Shown here: one piece after another, positions 1 to 6,658 of the stretch | Layout: every line of letters begins with the position of its first letter | Position numbering within the stretch: position 1 is the stretch's first letter | Assembly (NCBI GenBank): GCA_050694015.1 | Contig: JBOGWY010000382.1 | Span: 1-10,362, forward strand | Source of the DNA: JBOGWY01 sp050694015 | Lineage (GTDB): Bacteria > Actinomycetota > CADDZG01 > WHSQ01 | Direction: 5' to 3' | Length of the DNA stretch: 10,362 bases | Translations under genes and position numbers: made by a program | The notes under the pieces: model-generated | The model's database searches: none | Told to the model about the DNA's origin: nothing | The model's input: only the letters and a program-made list of their open reading frames with translations

Positions 1-25
1 CATCACTGAGGAAAGTTAGGCGCGG

Positions 26-565
26 TCAGCTAACGAGATCTGCGTCGGCCTCCCCGGACGCGTAACGCTTGACCATCTCGGCTTGGATCAGATCCAGAAC
101 CTCATGAACGCGCTTGCGGTTCGCACTCAGGTTGCGTTCGTGTTCGGCAACGGCTTCGATGCTGCTCCGGATCTGCTCTTCGGGCATCTTCGTGAGTCGT
201 GCCAGCGTGGTCTCACCGACGATCTCTTCGACACGCCGACGCGGGATCTCGGTCGTGCGGGGCATGCTGAAATCCGGCGGACGCCGGGGCAGCGGAGAGG
301 ACGACTCACTCGGGCTGTCGTCGGCAAGGATCTGCGGAAGCCTCGAGATCACGTCCCCCTCGACCCGCCCGGCTCGATGGTCGAGCTCGGCCGAGAGGAT
401 GTCGAGCCGGGCCTGGCAGAGGCGGCGTTCGAACGACAGCTCGTTCTCGAGCTCGCTCGCCTCGTCACGCATCCCCTTGAGGTCGTCGGTGGAACGCTCG
501 GGGAGACCCTCGACGTACGACGGGTCGGCGATGAGTTCGGAGAGTCTCCGCTTCGGCTCGGTCAT
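26..565 (-). CDS. rsiG: RsiG-like c-di-GMP-binding anti-sigma factor
   Basis: The 179-residue protein is highly charged and mostly helical: one helix around residues 26-66, an acidic/Ser/Pro linker (about 80-100), and a helical C-terminal half (about 107-167). Residues E40, S44, R47, Q51 and D55 fit exactly the ExxxSxxRxxxQxxxD signature by which RsiG binds cyclic di-GMP. A second copy reads E143, S147, R150, H154, D158, with His replacing Gln. In Streptomyces, RsiG with c-di-GMP sequesters the sigma factor WhiG; Rubrobacter RsiG has a single motif and works as a homodimer. The two-motif layout here suggests a Streptomyces-like monomer clamp (inference). No whiG gene lies in the window. The ATG at 565 is chosen because upstream sequence in this frame is antisense-like shadow over the previous gene. 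A purine run (AGAGAGG) lies about 13 bases upstream. It sits 17 bases after the BKACE gene and is probably cotranscribed with it. Confidence 0.87.
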   Translation of the reverse strand: MTEPKRRLSELIADPSYVEGLPERSTDDLKGMRDEASELENELSFERRLCQARLDILSAELDHRAGRVEGDVISRLPQILADDSPSESSSPLPRRPPDFSMPRTTEIPRRRVEEIVGETTLARLTKMPEEQIRSSIEAVAEHERNLSANRKRVHEVLDLIQAEMVKRYASGEADADLVS

Positions 566-582
566 GTCCCGAGGGTACCTCT

Positions 583-1401
583 CTAAAGTCCCAAAATCTC
601 TCTGGTTCGGTCCGGAGTTGCGATCTCTCGGCCGCTCCGTGCGCCCATCTCGGCGACCCGGGCGATGAGTTGAGCGTTCGAGGTCGCCAGGACCCCGGGC
701 TCGAAGTAGCGCACGTCCTCGAAACCGGTCCGGACGTGACCACCCGCGGCGATCGCCTGCTGCGTCACGGCCAGGTGCGCCTTGCCGATCCCGGTTGCCG
801 TCCACGTCGCATCGTCGGGGAGGGCCGAAGCTAGAAAGTCGATCGACGCGTCCCACGCTGGCATCGCGCCGGGAACGCCGAGGACGAAGTCGTAGTGGCG
901 GTGATGATCCCCACCGTGCTCCGCGTAGACGCGCTCCGCGTTGGCGATCATGCCGGCCTCGAAGATCTCGAACTCGGGGACGATCCCGAGCGCCCGCATG
1001 CGCTCGTAGAAGTGTGCGATCAACGGTGCCGGGTTGAGGAAGACTTCGTCGCCGAAATTGACGGTCCCGGTCGTGAGCGTCGCCATCTCCGGGCCCAGCC
1101 CCAGTGGAGCGATGCGATCCTCCTCGGTGTCGGTCACGGCACCGCCGCTCGAGAATTGCGCGATCAGATCCGTCGCATCCTTGATCGCGTCGCGTGCGGC
1201 CCGATAGGTCTCGACGTCCATGGTCGGCTTCCCGTCGGGGTCGCGGACGTGCAGGTGGTAGATCGAGGCCCCGGCGTCGCGACATGCGGCCGCGTCGGCG
1301 GCGATCTCTTCTGGGGTGATCGGAAGATTCGGCTGCTGGTCGGGCGAGAGTTCGGCTCCGATCGCGGCGACGGTGATGATCAGCGGGTCCACGCCCTTCA
1401 C
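583..1401 (-). CDS. BKACE family (DUF849) beta-keto acid cleavage enzyme
   Basis: This 272-residue TIM-barrel protein belongs to the 3-keto-5-aminohexanoate cleavage (Kce)/BKACE family. These enzymes cleave a beta-keto acid with acetyl-CoA to give acetoacetate and a new acyl-CoA, using a divalent metal, usually zinc. H49 and H51 in the YHLHVRD segment are the expected metal ligands. The family's C-terminal V-R-x-G-x-E-D motif is present as VRTGFED, giving R224, E228 (metal ligand) and D229 (catalytic). SSGG at 84-87 is the expected phosphate/substrate loop. Length is typical. The substrate cannot be predicted because the family is functionally diverse. The GTG at 1401 has only a weak AGGT-like site in front; an in-frame GTG three codons later is an alternative. 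It lies 33 bases after the M23 peptidase gene and 17 before rsiG, so the three may form one transcript. Confidence 0.9.
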   Translation of the reverse strand: MKGVDPLIITVAAIGAELSPDQQPNLPITPEEIAADAAACRDAGASIYHLHVRDPDGKPTMDVETYRAARDAIKDATDLIAQFSSGGAVTDTEEDRIAPLGLGPEMATLTTGTVNFGDEVFLNPAPLIAHFYERMRALGIVPEFEIFEAGMIANAERVYAEHGGDHHRHYDFVLGVPGAMPAWDASIDFLASALPDDATWTATGIGKAHLAVTQQAIAAGGHVRTGFEDVRYFEPGVLATSNAQLIARVAEMGARSGREIATPDRTREILGL

Positions 1402-1434
1402 GCTACCTGTGGGCGCTTCGTGCTTGCTAGGGGA

Positions 1435-2490
1435 CTAACAGAGTGAACTGACGAGCGGGTACGGGTTGATCGCGCTCCCGCCACCGGGGTGGAACTCGAA
1501 GTGCAGGTGCGGAGTTCCGGCCGCGTTACCGGTGTCGCCGACACTCGCGATCTGCTGACCCACCTGGACGCTGGCGCCCTCGCCGACGAAGTTCTCCTGG
1601 TTGTGCATGTAGTAGTAGGAGTTGCCGTCGGTGCCCGACAGGAACAGCATGTTGCCGCCACTGCCGTCGTAGGCCGCGTACGTGATCGTTCCCGACACGA
1701 TCGCGACGACCGGCGTCCCGTAGTCCGCCATCATGTCGACGCCCTGGTGCGTGTGACCCGACCTCGCGGCGCCCCAGCTGTCGACGAACGAGACCGGCCC
1801 CGCGACGGGACACGTCATGTTGCCACTGACGTTGATCTTGACGGGGGCACCGCCGCCCGACGACGCTGGTGCTGCGGCCTGCGCGGCGGCGAGCTTGCGG
1901 CGGAGGCGCTGGTACTCAGCCGACACCGAGTGGAACTGCTCCTGGAGCTGCCCGTTCTCTTCGCGCAAGGCGACGGTGATCTTCTTGAGTTCCGCTTCGC
2001 GTTCGGCCAGGTCCTTGCTAACGACGTCGAGCTCGTCCTGCGTGCGGGACAGTTTCACGAAGACGCCGGAGTCCTGGGCCGAAACCTGTGAGATCAGCTC
2101 CGCGCGCGTCGAGAGCTCGGAGAAGTTCTTCGATGTGAACAACGCCTCGGCCATACCGATCGTGCCGCTGCGGTAAAGCTCGTCGGCACGGGCGATCGCG
2201 TCCGACATCAGCGATCGCTTCTCGTCCTCCAACTTCTGCATCCGCCGATCGAGCACCGCCATCTCGCTACGCACATGATCGTTCTGATCGCGGAGACGCT
2301 CGATCTCGATCGTGGTCGCGTCGAGTTCGCCCTGGATGGAATCCATCCGGGCTTGCAGATCTTTCAGCGATTCCTGCCCCGCGGCACTGCCCGAGAAAAT
2401 CAAAGCAGTGGCTACAAGGAGAAGGCCCGCTATCCCGATCCGCGACAGTCGGGAGCCGATGCCTACAGACACGGCTGGGGACCGTAGCAC
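1435..2490 (-). CDS. Secreted coiled-coil M23 peptidoglycan endopeptidase
   Basis: This is an EnvC/NlpD-like murein hydrolase or hydrolase activator acting outside the membrane. From a GTG start at 2490 it has 351 residues: an N-terminal Arg-containing stretch and hydrophobic core (about 17-37, ending SGSAAG) that is a signal peptide, a long coiled coil (about 40-202) with a YRSGTIGMAEALF...FSEL segment typical of such proteins, an Ala/Ser/Gly linker, and a C-terminal LytM domain. The zinc ligands are visible: H248 and D252 in HQGVD, and H328 and H330 in HLH. All are present, so it could be catalytic rather than a degenerate activator. Coiled-coil M23 proteins are often controlled by FtsEX; none is in this window. 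The start is uncertain: GTG at 2472 also fits, and an ATG at 2589 would add an unlikely-looking N-terminus. The gene diverges from the DtxR-type regulator. Confidence 0.9.
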   Translation of the reverse strand: MLRSPAVSVGIGSRLSRIGIAGLLLVATALIFSGSAAGQESLKDLQARMDSIQGELDATTIEIERLRDQNDHVRSEMAVLDRRMQKLEDEKRSLMSDAIARADELYRSGTIGMAEALFTSKNFSELSTRAELISQVSAQDSGVFVKLSRTQDELDVVSKDLAEREAELKKITVALREENGQLQEQFHSVSAEYQRLRRKLAAAQAAAPASSGGGAPVKINVSGNMTCPVAGPVSFVDSWGAARSGHTHQGVDMMADYGTPVVAIVSGTITYAAYDGSGGNMLFLSGTDGNSYYYMHNQENFVGEGASVQVGQQIASVGDTGNAAGTPHLHFEFHPGGGSAINPYPLVSSLC

Positions 2491-2554
2491 AGGGGATTTG
2501 TTCGCTACTAGGAGGTTCTCCCCTGCTGACGGCCTGTGAAAGCGCGAAAACGAG

Positions 2555-2566
2555 GTGTATTTACAC
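2555..2566. promoter_or_regulatory. Candidate operator palindrome GTGTA-TT-TACAC
   Basis: A perfect 12-base inverted repeat (5-base arms, 2-base centre) lies about 95 bases before the DtxR-type start codon and upstream of the M23 gene. It is followed by a second small inverted repeat, CACT-GT-AGTG, at 2564-2573. It does not match the classical iron box (TTAGGTTAGG-CTAACCTAA). An autoregulatory metal-dependent operator is an inference from position only. Confidence 0.35.
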
Positions 2567-2601
2567 TGTAGTGAGCAGGGGTAACGCATTCACAAGCGCC
2601 A

Positions 2602-2611
2602 GCAGAAATTT
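2602..2611 (+). repeat. 10-base word GCAGAAATTT, copy 1
   Basis: The word GCAGAAATTT occurs 50 bases before the DtxR-type start codon and again just after its stop codon (3317-3326). In this copy it leads into GAAA-T-TTTC, an odd-centred inverted repeat. The function is unknown; it may be a shared regulator site. Confidence 0.35.
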
Positions 2612-2648
2612 TCTTCAAGATTCTTTTCGGGAAACGGACATCAGCCAC

Positions 2649-2654
2649 AGGAGA
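2649..2654 (+). promoter_or_regulatory. Ribosome binding site AGGAGA of the DtxR-type gene
   Basis: AGGAGA, six bases before the ATG at 2661, fixes the start of the metalloregulator and rules out the longer reading from 2571. It is the clearest Shine-Dalgarno site in the window. Confidence 0.85.
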
Positions 2655-2660
2655 ACCACG

Positions 2661-3305
2661 ATGAGAGGTGTCGAGGACTACCTCGAGGAGATCAAGCGGC
2701 TGGAAGAAGACGGTGAGCGCATCACCGCGACGGTGCTCGCGCGCATCCTCGACGTGTCGCTCCCATCCGCGTCGGAGATGCTCAAGCGACTGGCCGGCGA
2801 GGGTTACCTGTCGCGCGAGAAGGGTGGTGCGATCCTGCTCACCCCAGAAGGGCGGCGGCTCGCGCACACGATGCTGCGGCGACATCGTCTCGTCGAGTGC
2901 CTGCTCGTGCAGCAACTAGGCATGGCCTGGCACGAGGTCCACTCCGAGGCCCACAAGATCGAGCACGCCATCTCCGCGCGCGTCGAGGAAGCGATGGCGA
3001 AGGCGCTCGACTACCCCGACTACTGCCCGCACGGCCATCCGATCTGTCCTGTCGATCTCCGCGAGCTGCGTCGCTTGAGCGAACTGGACGCGGGCGAGGC
3101 CGGCGTCGTCGCGCAGATCTCGGAGCTGACCGAAGACGTCTTGCCGTACCTCGACTCGATCGGGATCCGTCCCGGGGCCGAGGTGAGGGTGAAGGACGTC
3201 GCGCCCCTGGAGGGCCCGATAACGGTGGAAGCAGCCGAGGGCCCGACCTCTCTGGGCCGAGAACTGGCCACGGTAGTCCGAGTAACGCCGCTCCCCGACG
3301 AATAG
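2661..3305 (+). CDS. DtxR/MntR-family metal-dependent repressor
   Basis: This 214-residue protein is a metal-activated transcriptional repressor of the DtxR/IdeR/MntR family. Residues 1-65 form the winged helix (recognition helix around SLPSASEMLKRLAGEGYL). Residues 66-135 form the dimerisation and metal-binding domain. Residues 145-214 form the SH3/FeoA-like domain, which short MntR proteins lack. D6 and E9 in VEDYLEEI match the Mn-type ligands of B. subtilis MntR (D8, E11) rather than DtxR Met10. H75, E79, H94, E101 and H102 match DtxR H79, E83, H98, E105 and H106. H98 sits where DtxR has Cys102 and MntR Glu99. The metal, Mn or Fe, is therefore unclear; the Asp/Glu pair favours manganese (inference). 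A strong Shine-Dalgarno site supports the start. No transporter gene is adjacent, so its regulon lies elsewhere. Confidence 0.92.
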   Translation: MRGVEDYLEEIKRLEEDGERITATVLARILDVSLPSASEMLKRLAGEGYLSREKGGAILLTPEGRRLAHTMLRRHRLVECLLVQQLGMAWHEVHSEAHKIEHAISARVEEAMAKALDYPDYCPHGHPICPVDLRELRRLSELDAGEAGVVAQISELTEDVLPYLDSIGIRPGAEVRVKDVAPLEGPITVEAAEGPTSLGRELATVVRVTPLPDE

Positions 3306-3394
3306 CGCGACCTTCTGCAGAAATTTCGCTCTCAGCGCGAACTGGCTACAGAACGTCGCCCGGTGTCGGCCGACCTCCGTGTGACGATGCCCCG
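3306..3394. other. Short gap after the DtxR-type gene
   Basis: An 89-base gap holds a perfect palindrome TTCTGCAGAA at 3313-3322, overlapped by GAAATTTC at 3320-3327, and a weak surrounding pairing of AGCG (3304-3307) with CGCT (3327-3330). No T-run follows, so it is not a convincing intrinsic terminator. The next gene may be cotranscribed. Confidence 0.4.
3317..3326 (+). repeat. 10-base word GCAGAAATTT, copy 2
   Basis: This is the second copy of the word found before the DtxR-type gene (2602-2611). Here it is part of two overlapping palindromes, 69 bases before the next gene's GTG. It could be a regulatory site of that gene or chance. Confidence 0.35.
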
Positions 3395-4318
3395 GTGGAC
3401 GAGCGCCTAATCCGCAGGATCGAACGGGAAGCCGGGTTGTCGGGGCTACTCGATGCTCTGACGTCTCTGCCCGCGACCGACCTCCAGTCTCTCCTCCTCG
3501 CCGTCTACGAACAACGGGCGACCGCGCTCACTCCCAGTGACGTTCTCCGGCAGTACGAGGAAAATCGCTTCGTCGCTCCGTCGACGACAGTTTCTCGGAA
3601 GTTCCACGAACTAGACGCACTCGCCCTCTCGCTCCTCGATGAGCGCTACGAATGGCTGGACCTCTCCCCCGTGGCGCCTCTCGGTGCGACCGCGGCCCTC
3701 GGCGATCTCGACCAGACACGCATGGTCAGCACCATCCGCAACACCGAAGTCGCGAGTGACCCAACGAACGTCATGGCACTCGAAGCAGCTCTTCGGAGAC
3801 GCCGGAACGACGCGATCGTTCGGCTGGCGACCTCCCAGAGGGTGGTTCGGGGCCAGACCTTCGACCATCCGCTCGCGCGCCAGCACTTCCGTCTCATAGC
3901 GCTCTGCTCTGCAGGACGCGACCGCGGTCACCACGCCTTCGAGTTCGAGGCGCTCCTCGAGCATCTGCGCTTCTACCTGCGCTTCCTTGCCCAGGCCGCT
4001 GACATCGGTGTCCGCGCGACAACGCAACGTGTCCTTCTCTCGGCGTTCTCCGGCGATGCGCTCGTGCCCATCCTGGAACGGGAAGTGTCTGAGCCGCTCC
4101 GTGCCGAGTTCGAGATAGAGGTCGGCTTCGACCAGGACCGCGAGGCGGCCCGCAATTACTACGACGACATCGCGTTCTCGGTCGAGGTGCGCGGCCCCGA
4201 ACACGAGCTTGCGATCGTTGACGGGGGCTTCGTGATGTGGACCCAGAAGCTCTTGGGCAACAACAAAGAGCGGCTGTTGATCAGCGGAGTGGGGACGGAA
4301 CTGCTGGCGAGCTTGTGA
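3395..4318 (+). CDS. Uncharacterised protein resembling a degenerate class II aaRS/HisZ fold
   Basis: I do not recognise a named family for this 307-residue soluble protein. Features seen: a helical N-terminal segment (1-60), a conserved-looking block LSPVAPLGATAALGD (90-104) followed by STIRNTEVASDPTN (112-125), and HFRLIALCSAGRDRGHH-FEFEALLEHL (164-191). The last resembles class II synthetase motif 2 (FR...H.EF..LE). A C-terminal NYYDDIAFSVEV...VDGG (254-278) recalls the YYTG..FE...GGRYD region of HisRS and HisZ. The end, SGVGTELL, sits where motif 3 would be but lacks its Arg. The relationship and any loss of aminoacylation are inference. A HisZ-like regulatory or amino-acid/nucleotide-binding role is possible. 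The GTG at 3395 is the only plausible start, as the frame further up overlaps the regulator gene; no clear ribosome site is visible. It converges with the next gene with one base between the stops. Confidence 0.75.
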   Translation: MDERLIRRIEREAGLSGLLDALTSLPATDLQSLLLAVYEQRATALTPSDVLRQYEENRFVAPSTTVSRKFHELDALALSLLDERYEWLDLSPVAPLGATAALGDLDQTRMVSTIRNTEVASDPTNVMALEAALRRRRNDAIVRLATSQRVVRGQTFDHPLARQHFRLIALCSAGRDRGHHAFEFEALLEHLRFYLRFLAQAADIGVRATTQRVLLSAFSGDALVPILEREVSEPLRAEFEIEVGFDQDREAARNYYDDIAFSVEVRGPEHELAIVDGGFVMWTQKLLGNNKERLLISGVGTELLASL

Positions 4319-4319
4319 G

Positions 4320-5474
4320 CTAGAGGCCGTAGGTGCGGCCGATGATCTCGCGCATGATCTCGCTCGTGCCTCCGCCGATCGGGCCCAGGCGCGAATCGCG
4401 CAGTGCTCGTTCGGCCGGGAACTCCGTCATGTAGCCGTAGCCCCCGTGGATCTGCACGCATTCGTCGGCGACCGCGAAGGCGACCTCGCTCGTGTAGAGC
4501 TTCGCCATCGAGACCTCGCGGATGGGGTTCTCGCCTGCCGCGTACAAACGCAGCGCGTTGTAGGTCATGGCCCGGCCCGCCTCGATGCGCGTCGCCATAT
4601 CAGCGAAGCGATGCCTCCACACCTGGAACTTGCCGACCGGCCGGTTGAACGCTTCCCGGTCGAGGGCATACGCCTTGGCGAAGTCGTAGACGCGCTGCGC
4701 TCCGGAGACCTGGCCGAGCGCCATGATCAGGCGCTCCCACGCGAAGTTGTTCATGATCGCGAGGAACCCCTCGCCCTCGTTGCCCAAGCGATGCGAGTCC
4801 GGCACGCGCACCCCGGAGAACGAGAGCTCGCCGGTCGCACCGCTGCGCCACCCGAGCATCGGGATCTTGCGAGCCGAGTACCCCTCCATACCCGCCTCGA
4901 TGACGAACAGGGTGATGCCGGAGGGCCCTGCGTCGGGATCGGTCTTCGCGGCGATCACCACGTAGTCGGCCCACGCGCCGTTCGTGATGAAGATCTTGGA
5001 GCCGTTGATCACCCAGTCGTCGCCATCCCGCTTGGCTGAAGTCTTGATCCCCGCGACGTCGGAGCCGGCGTCGGGTTCGGTCACGCCGAGACCCCCGACG
5101 ATCGACCCCTCCATCGAAGGTACGAGCCACCGCTGGTGCTGTTCCGGAGTGCCGAAGTTGTAGACGTAGAGGGTCGCGAGGTCCTTGTGCGCGCCGAGGG
5201 AGGCCGACACACCACCGGAGCCGGCGCGCGCGAACTCCTCGGTCACGACCGCGTCGGCGACGAAGTCCGGGCCCGAGCCGCCGACCGATTCCGGGTATTT
5301 CATCCCGAAGAAGCCGAGCTCGCCGACGCGCTTGAAGATCTCCTTGGGGAAGTTCTGCTGCCGTTCCCACTCCTCGGCGTTCGGCGCGAGCTCCTTGTCC
5401 ACGAACGAGCGCACCGCGGCGCGCAGCTCCTCGTGTTCGGGGCGGAACAGGTCTTCGACGAGCGCCGAGCTCAC
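4320..5474 (-). CDS. Acyl-CoA dehydrogenase A (IVD/LCAD-type catalytic Glu)
   Basis: This is a full-length 384-residue FAD acyl-CoA dehydrogenase that makes the trans-2,3 double bond in an acyl-CoA and passes electrons to ETF. The N-terminal helical domain is 1-125. The FAD/substrate signature VTEPDAGSDVAG is at 131-142 and ITNG at 163-166. The C-terminal helical domain carries R273 and QIHGGYGY (341-348). MCAD-type enzymes have the catalytic Glu in YEGT near the C-terminus; here the motif is IGGGT with G368 in that place. E247 in AWERLIMA aligns with the helix-G Glu of isovaleryl-CoA and long-chain enzymes and is the likely base. The GTG start overlaps the TGA of the preceding gene (GTGA, 5471-5474), so translation is coupled. 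The substrate is not predictable; branched or long chains are favoured by the Glu position (inference). Confidence 0.95.
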   Translation of the reverse strand: MSSALVEDLFRPEHEELRAAVRSFVDKELAPNAEEWERQQNFPKEIFKRVGELGFFGMKYPESVGGSGPDFVADAVVTEEFARAGSGGVSASLGAHKDLATLYVYNFGTPEQHQRWLVPSMEGSIVGGLGVTEPDAGSDVAGIKTSAKRDGDDWVINGSKIFITNGAWADYVVIAAKTDPDAGPSGITLFVIEAGMEGYSARKIPMLGWRSGATGELSFSGVRVPDSHRLGNEGEGFLAIMNNFAWERLIMALGQVSGAQRVYDFAKAYALDREAFNRPVGKFQVWRHRFADMATRIEAGRAMTYNALRLYAAGENPIREVSMAKLYTSEVAFAVADECVQIHGGYGYMTEFPAERALRDSRLGPIGGGTSEIMREIIGRTYGL

Positions 5475-6616
5475 AAGCCCTCCATCCGTCCGATGACCTC
5501 ACGCATCACTTCGTCGGTGCCGCCTCCGATGCGGATCAGCCGCGTGTCACGCCACGCGCGCTGGATCGGAACTTCCATGGCGTAGCCGTAACCGCCGAAG
5601 ATCTGCAACGTCTGGTCGACGACCTTCCACGCGACCTCGCCGGTCAACAGCTTCGCCATCGATATCTCGCGCACCGGGTACTCGCCGTTGTTGACCTTCC
5701 ACGCCGCCGAGTACACGAGTTGCTGCGCGGCTTCGATCTCGGTCGCCATGTCGGCGAGCTTGTGACGGATCACCTGGTGCTTGCCGATCGGCTTGCCGAA
5801 CGTCGTGCGCTGCTGCGCGTACGCGAGGGCCGCCTCGAAACTGCGCCGCGCCCCCATGATCGAACCGGCCGCGCCGACCAGTCGTTCCCCTTGCAGCTCC
5901 CACGAGATGTTGTAGAAGCCTTCGCCCTCATTGCCGAGCACGGCGTCGTCCGGCACGAACATGTCGGTGAAGGAGATCTCGCCGGTGTCGGACGAGTGCA
6001 TGCCGAGCTTGTCGAGCGTGCGCTCGACCTTGTAGCCGGGCGTGTCGGTATCGATGAGGAAGAGCGTGATGCCTTGGTGCCCGGCCTCACGATCGGTTTT
6101 CGCGACGAGAGTCATCACATCGGCGCGGCGCCCGTTCGTGATGAAGATCTTGCGTCCGTTGATGACCCAGCCCCCGTCGACCTTCTTCGCGGTCGTCTGG
6201 ATGCCGGCGACATCGGAGCCCGCGTTGGGTTCGGTGATGCCGAGGCAGAAGATCTTCTCGCCCTTGAGCGCGGGAACGAGGTAACGCTGCTTCTGCTCCT
6301 CGGTCCCGAACTTGAACACCGGGGGCACGGCCATGTCGGTCTGCACCGCGACCGCCATCGCGACCCCGCCTGAGTTGCAGCGCGTCATCTCCTCGGCGAG
6401 CACGATCTGACAGAGGTAATCGGCGCCCGAGCCGCCGTAGGTCTCGGGATACGAGAGCCCCAGGAATCCGACCTCGCCGAGGCGCTCGAAGACCCAGTCG
6501 GGGAAGTCGTGCTGCGCCTCCCATTCGGAGGCGTGCGGCGCCAGCTCGGACTCGACGAAGTCGCGGATCGACTTGCGGAGGAGGTCGTGATCTTCGTTGA
6601 ACGGCCACTGAGCCAT
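5471..6616 (-). CDS. Acyl-CoA dehydrogenase B (IVD/LCAD-type catalytic Glu)
   Basis: This is a full-length 381-residue acyl-CoA dehydrogenase and first gene of a two-gene unit with dehydrogenase A. The signature ITEPNAGSDVAG is at 127-138 and FITNG at 158-162. R270 lies in QQRTTFGKPIG, and QIFGGYGY is at 338-345. IGGGT at 363-367 places G365 where MCAD has Glu. E244 in QGERLVGAA is the candidate base, as in isovaleryl-CoA dehydrogenase. The two coupled enzymes differ throughout, so they may form a heteromer or act on different substrates (inference). No good Shine-Dalgarno precedes the ATG at 6616. Only 42 bases separate it from the divergent selenoprotein gene, so both promoters are packed together or the mRNAs are leaderless. 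Confidence 0.95.
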   Translation of the reverse strand: MAQWPFNEDHDLLRKSIRDFVESELAPHASEWEAQHDFPDWVFERLGEVGFLGLSYPETYGGSGADYLCQIVLAEEMTRCNSGGVAMAVAVQTDMAVPPVFKFGTEEQKQRYLVPALKGEKIFCLGITEPNAGSDVAGIQTTAKKVDGGWVINGRKIFITNGRRADVMTLVAKTDREAGHQGITLFLIDTDTPGYKVERTLDKLGMHSSDTGEISFTDMFVPDDAVLGNEGEGFYNISWELQGERLVGAAGSIMGARRSFEAALAYAQQRTTFGKPIGKHQVIRHKLADMATEIEAAQQLVYSAAWKVNNGEYPVREISMAKLLTGEVAWKVVDQTLQIFGGYGYAMEVPIQRAWRDTRLIRIGGGTDEVMREVIGRMEGL

Positions 6617-6658
6617 GGCAAGCAGCGTAATCGCGCCGGGGTGCCATCATCGTTAGTG

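Larger units (their letters stand above)
2491..2660. other. Divergent intergenic region, M23 peptidase / DtxR-type regulator
   Basis: About 170 bases, more AT-rich than the genes, separate two diverging genes and should contain both promoters. I could not assign a convincing -35/-10 pair on either strand. Seen directly: a palindrome at 2555-2566, an AT-rich run (2601-2628), and a GGAG-GTT-CTCC mini-hairpin at 2511-2521. On the peptidase transcript that hairpin would hide a GGGGAG Shine-Dalgarno-like run. GGGGA of that run (2519-2523, minus strand) can also pair with TCCCC just before the GTG start (2492-2496), so leader folding could affect translation (inference). Confidence 0.6.

Noticed and set aside
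1..3. Possible minus-strand ATG of a further gene at the left edge
   Set aside because: No ribosome binding site precedes it and no coding sequence is available beyond the window edge.
15..34. Inverted repeat GTTAG...CTAAC over the end of rsiG, partly like an iron box or terminator
   Set aside because: The 10-base spacer does not match an iron box, the stem is only five pairs, and no proper T-run follows, so neither reading is supported.
566..1285. Long minus-strand upstream extension of the rsiG frame
   Set aside because: Its translation is Arg-rich and low in complexity and runs across the BKACE gene in another frame. Family similarity begins only at the ATG at 565.
2510..2515. Perfect AGGAGG on the plus strand
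   Set aside because: No start codon with an open frame follows at suitable distance on that strand; it is more likely part of the peptidase leader on the other strand.
2897..3394. Plus-strand frame extending the 307-residue protein upstream into the DtxR-type gene
   Set aside because: The translation is Arg/Pro-rich shadow sequence overlapping a well supported gene; GTG at 3395 is the plausible start.
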